DNA from: an uncultured Eubacteriaceae bacterium
GTDB lineage: Bacteria; Bacillota; Clostridia; Lachnospirales; CAG-274
DNA: 64,000 bases
Assembly (NCBI GenBank): GCA_947167715.1
Contig: CAMVJD010000002.1
Coordinates: forward strand, 55,910 to 119,909
Direction of reading: 5' to 3'
Part shown: positions 61,907-64,000 of the stretch, one piece after another
Numbering within the stretch: the first letter of the stretch is position 1
Layout: each line of letters opens with the position of its first letter
Made by a program: the position numbers and the translations under genes
Notes under the pieces: model-generated
Databases searched by the model: none
Seen by the model: only the letters and a program-made list of their open reading frames with translations
Told to the model about the DNA's origin: nothing

Positions 61907-62354
61907 CGACGACACCGACACCCTGCTTGATATCTTAAATAAAAACGATGTAAAGGCCACGTTTTTCCTTTGTGGCTACTGGGTAGACAAATATCCCGAG
62001 GAGGTGAAAAAAATTTATAACGCAGGCCACGATATCGGCAACCACAGCAATACTCACCCCCATAGCTCACAGCTTTCACTTGAAGAAAACAAGAAAAATA
62101 TTATGGAATGTCATGATAAAATAAAAAATCTTTTGGGCTTTGACGCTTTTTTGTACCGCCCGCCCTTTGGCGAATATAATAATACGGTGCTTGATGCCGC
62201 AAAAGAATGCGGTTATTATCCTATACAATGGGATGTGGATACATCCCAAACAGATGCACAAAGGCTTATTCGTCGGGATGTATGGGTGTTTCGTTCCAAA
62301 TCGCAAAAACACCCATCTTTTGGTTATTCATATCATAAGTTTTATATTTTATAG
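61907..62354 (+). pseudogene. Polysaccharide deacetylase, 3' fragment, truncated
   Basis: The frame continues directly from the 5' fragment: ADDTDTLLDILNKNDVKATFFLCGYWVDKYPEEVKK. HDIGNHSNTHPHSSQL (metal-binding His pair) and LYRPPFGEYNNTVL follow. NodB-type homology ends near YYPIQWDVDTS (about 62243). The next 35 codons do not fit the family, and the stop at 62352 lies in the MITE-like element. So the last third of the gene has also been replaced. Confidence 0.85.
62282..62316. repeat. Isolated 10-bp inverted repeat
   Basis: atgggtgttt (62282-62291) and aaacacccat (62307-62316) form a perfect hairpin in the foreign sequence after the deacetylase break. It may be a terminator or the end of a mobile element. 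Confidence 0.55.
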
Positions 62355-62493
62355 TAAACGACAAAAGTCTTTGGACTTTGGGCGTTTACTTGCGCCGACT
62401 GCGAGCCGCAAAGCGGCTTTATTCCTTGTACGCAGTCGTGTGCATGCCCCGCAGGGTTATAGTAAAGGACATTTTTAAATGTCGTTTACTATA
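62350..62493. mobile_element. 144-bp MITE-like palindromic element
   Basis: Perfect 14-bp terminal inverted repeats, tatagtaaacgaca (62350-62363) and tgtcgtttactata (62480-62493), begin and end with TA, as in Tc1/mariner-type MITEs. Inside are hairpins at 62353-62390 and 62396-62438 (cgactgcg/cgcagtcg with inner agccgc/gcggct). Its ends provide the stop codons of the deacetylase fragment and of the reverse transcriptase. No transposase is encoded. Confidence 0.75.
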
Positions 62494-63707
62494 CTTTTAT
62501 TCTCGTCAAGATCATCCTTATTTTTTATCTTATAGTATTCATTCACAAGGCTCCTAAAGCCAAGCCTTTTAATTTCATCGTACTTGAACTTATAATTACC
62601 CTTATAATGCCTGCCGCTGTACAAATATCTTATATATTCTATCAAATATTCATCAATTTCCTTTAATCCGTTTGATGTGGTAAGAGCCGGGAAGAACCAT
62701 CTGCTCCAAGAGAAATCGCCCTCGCGCATATCATCGTAAAATTTATAATTAAAATGCTTAATAAGTGCCTTTGCGGCCTTATCGTAAGAGAGATTTTTCT
62801 TCATTCTCCATCTGTACAAGGCTTTTGCTTTGCGTTTTATCTTTCCTTTGATTTTCTGCTTAGTCACCCTTGATAAGTCGATTTTTCCGTTCACATAACC
62901 AAAACCGAGAAACTCCCAACTTTCGCCCGGATCGGTTACACTGCATTTTTTAGGATTTATCTCAAGCCCTCGCTTTGTTATTATCTCCGTCAGCTTATTT
63001 TTGTAAAATTCGGCATCTTCTGCTGTATCTGCAAAAAACACCATATCGTCCGAGTATCTGTAATATGGGATATTCTGATCTTCAAAATACTCGTCCAGTT
63101 CCATTAAATATATATTGGCAAAAAACGGAGACAGCGGACAACCCGCCATTGCCCCTCGGTTCTCTTTGATCAAAACACCGTTTTCCATAGCCTCATTTGA
63201 TAAAAGCAAGTCCTTTAAAAACTCAAGCAAACGGGGATCATCATCTATTATTTTGCCGAGTTCGTCAACAAGTCTCTCTGCGGGAATAGAATTGAAATAA
63301 TTATGTATATCGACCTTAACGCAGTATTTTTTGCGCAGACCTTTTACAGACATAATGCTTTTTACTGCCTTTTGTGCCGTATTGGCCTTTCTGAACGAAT
63401 AACAGTTTTTATTTATCTTATCATCATATTTATACAAAAGACTGCATAACAGTTTCAGCACCCACACTTCATTGGCTGCAAATTGGTATACCACACGTTT
63501 TTTCCCTGTTTCTATCTTGTTGACCAATTTCTTTTGGGGCGGCGAAAATTTCAGGCCGCCTTCTATTAACGAAATATATCCTTCGTTTTCGATATACTTT
63601 TCTATTTTTTTCTGTTCAAACCTTCTAAAATGACCGTTTTCCGTCTTTTCTTCCAAAAATTCCTGCCAATTTTTCTTTTTTGATAATTCATCAAGCAAAC
63701 TGTACAT
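62475..63707 (-). CDS. Reverse transcriptase of unassigned class
   Basis: The 410-residue protein carries the RT palm motifs. KYCVKVDIHNYFNSIP holds the first Asp, ENRGAMAGCPLSPFFANIYL is the motif-4 region, and YYRYSDDMVFFADT at about residue 219 has the YSDD catalytic box. GESWEFLGFGYVNG follows. The remaining 130 basic residues are thumb-like. There is no group II maturase/HNH domain, and I see neither NAxxH nor VTG, the retron signatures. ATG 63707 follows GAGGTG; TTG 63719 has no site. The last six codons come from the MITE-like element, so the C-terminus may be changed. A structured RNA with promoter and terminator lies directly upstream, and may be its template. Confidence 0.9.
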   Translation of the reverse strand: MYSLLDELSKKKNWQEFLEEKTENGHFRRFEQKKIEKYIENEGYISLIEGGLKFSPPQKKLVNKIETGKKRVVYQFAANEVWVLKLLCSLLYKYDDKINKNCYSFRKANTAQKAVKSIMSVKGLRKKYCVKVDIHNYFNSIPAERLVDELGKIIDDDPRLLEFLKDLLLSNEAMENGVLIKENRGAMAGCPLSPFFANIYLMELDEYFEDQNIPYYRYSDDMVFFADTAEDAEFYKNKLTEIITKRGLEINPKKCSVTDPGESWEFLGFGYVNGKIDLSRVTKQKIKGKIKRKAKALYRWRMKKNLSYDKAAKALIKHFNYKFYDDMREGDFSWSRWFFPALTTSNGLKEIDEYLIEYIRYLYSGRHYKGNYKFKYDEIKRLGFRSLVNEYYKIKNKDDLDENKSIVNDI

Positions 63708-63717
63708 AAAACACCTC

Positions 63718-63750
63718 AAAAAAACGGAACCGGCACTTGACCGATCCCGT
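63718..63750 (-). terminator. Terminator between the structured RNA and the RT gene
   Basis: On the minus strand ACGGGATCGG pairs with CCGGTTCCGT (one mismatch and one G-T pair) around a 7-base loop and is followed by seven T. It ends about 10 bases before the RT start codon, so the RNA would mostly stop here and the RT would be made by read-through. Confidence 0.85.
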
Positions 63751-63881
63751 AATACAAAAGAGAAATCGCTTTGAAGCAGGCTTTAGCCTTAGCACGGGGC
63801 TGAACGGATATAAGGTGTCTGCAAACCTATCGTAAAATATCCGCTTCGTCCATCGCAGACGTATAAAATACATTCTCTTTT
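63721..63881 (-). ncRNA. Structured RNA upstream of the reverse transcriptase
   Basis: A consensus promoter would start transcription at or next to 63881. There AAAAGAGAA (63881-63873) faces TTCTCTTTT (63764-63756), a perfect 9-nt inverted repeat enclosing 108 bases. Inside, GTCTGC (63860-63855) pairs with GCAGAC (63822-63817), and CGGATAT (63843-63837) pairs with ATATCCG (63811-63805). The order of arms makes these an H-type pseudoknot if both form. AGGC-TAAA-GCCT adds a small hairpin. An intrinsic terminator closes the RNA. No ORF of note is present. Confidence 0.7.
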
Positions 63882-63889
63882 ATAATTTG

Positions 63890-63918
63890 ATTATATCATA
63901 AAACATTAATTATGTAAA
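63890..63918 (-). promoter_or_regulatory. Sigma-A promoter of the RT-associated RNA
   Basis: On the minus strand TTTACA (63918-63913), a 17-base spacer and TATAAT (63895-63890). The predicted start falls at or next to the first arm of the flanking inverted repeat. Confidence 0.85.
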
Positions 63919-63949
63919 CCCACTATAATATAATTTTACAATAATTTTT

Positions 63950-63994
63950 TGTCAATGATATTCGTATTCCGCAGAAATAAATTTCTGCTACATA
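63950..63994 (-). repeat. 45-bp repeat, copy 2 (inverted)
   Basis: It is the exact reverse complement of 39565-39609 and contains the palindrome gcagaaataaatttctgc. It lies about 30 bases upstream of the RT promoter, at the window edge. Confidence 0.9.
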
Positions 63995-64000
63995 AGCCGA

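Noticed and set aside
62475..63918. Calling the RT a retron or a group II intron
   Set aside because: I see no NAxxH or VTG motif, no linked retron effector, no maturase X or HNH domain, and no domain V-like hairpin at an intron 3' end. Class left open.
62475..64000. Diversity-generating retroelement
   Set aside because: No template/variable repeat pair, Avd-like gene or adenine-biased repeat is visible in the window.

Overview
The window comes from an anaerobic low-to-mid GC member of the Bacillota, class Clostridia, probably gut- or rumen-associated. This rests on gene content: an rpmG-secE-nusG-rplK-rplA cluster, pta-ackA acetate formation, a LexA/SOS unit, pectin and galacturonate use, class B-type sortases with FctA-like pilins, c-di-GMP signalling proteins and TnpX-like serine recombinases. 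The exact genus cannot be read from the sequence.

Layout. 1-4,000: the end of rpmE, the leftward rpmG-secE-nusG-rplK-rplA operon and a zinc-ribbon membrane protein. 4,030-12,312: a leftward unit with a DUF2079 membrane protein, a hybrid histidine kinase, a fused amino-acid binding protein/permease and its ATPase. 12,607-22,809: a pectin locus with a 1452-residue secreted pectinesterase and the uxaB-uxaA-(secreted stalk protein)-uxaC operon, which takes galacturonate to keto-deoxygluconate. 23,009-28,969: a DEDDh exonuclease with lexA, a REC-HD-GGDEF protein, thrC and an SseB-like protein. 28,986-34,646: a cobalamin-riboswitch operon (CbiK-like lipoprotein, tandem-domain lipoprotein, binding protein, FecCD permease, ATPase). 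34,752-39,351: flavin reductase, YgiQ radical SAM protein, metallophosphoesterase, NYN protein. 39,470-42,066: a cluster of hairpins and repeats, then pta-ackA. 42,118-55,587: a leftward pilus/adhesin locus with a 2.8-kresidue adhesin, two pilin-like proteins, two sortases and a signal-peptidase homologue that has lost its catalytic residues.

The right end is a mosaic of mobile DNA. A polysaccharide deacetylase gene starting at 55,727 is cut by a 5,962-bp element carrying a large serine recombinase. The two gene halves rejoin in frame across a 10-bp shared core (55,935-55,944 and 61,897-61,906). The element carries a 7TM-HD-GYP protein, a fluoride riboswitch that has no fluoride exporter behind it, a lipoprotein and an LtrA-like membrane protein. 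The same deacetylase gene is broken again near 62,243. There follow a 144-bp MITE-like element and a reverse transcriptase gene.

The most unusual unit is that reverse transcriptase (62,475-63,707). Upstream lies a compact structured RNA (about 63,721-63,881) with its own consensus promoter, flanking 9-nt inverted repeats, a possible pseudoknot and an intrinsic terminator just before the RT start codon. This resembles retrons or DRT-type defence systems in architecture, but the RT lacks the retron hallmark motifs I looked for, so it is the best candidate for an undescribed system.

At least three families of short interspersed repeats (about 45-60 bp) sit in intergenic regions. No CRISPR array, tRNA or rRNA was seen.
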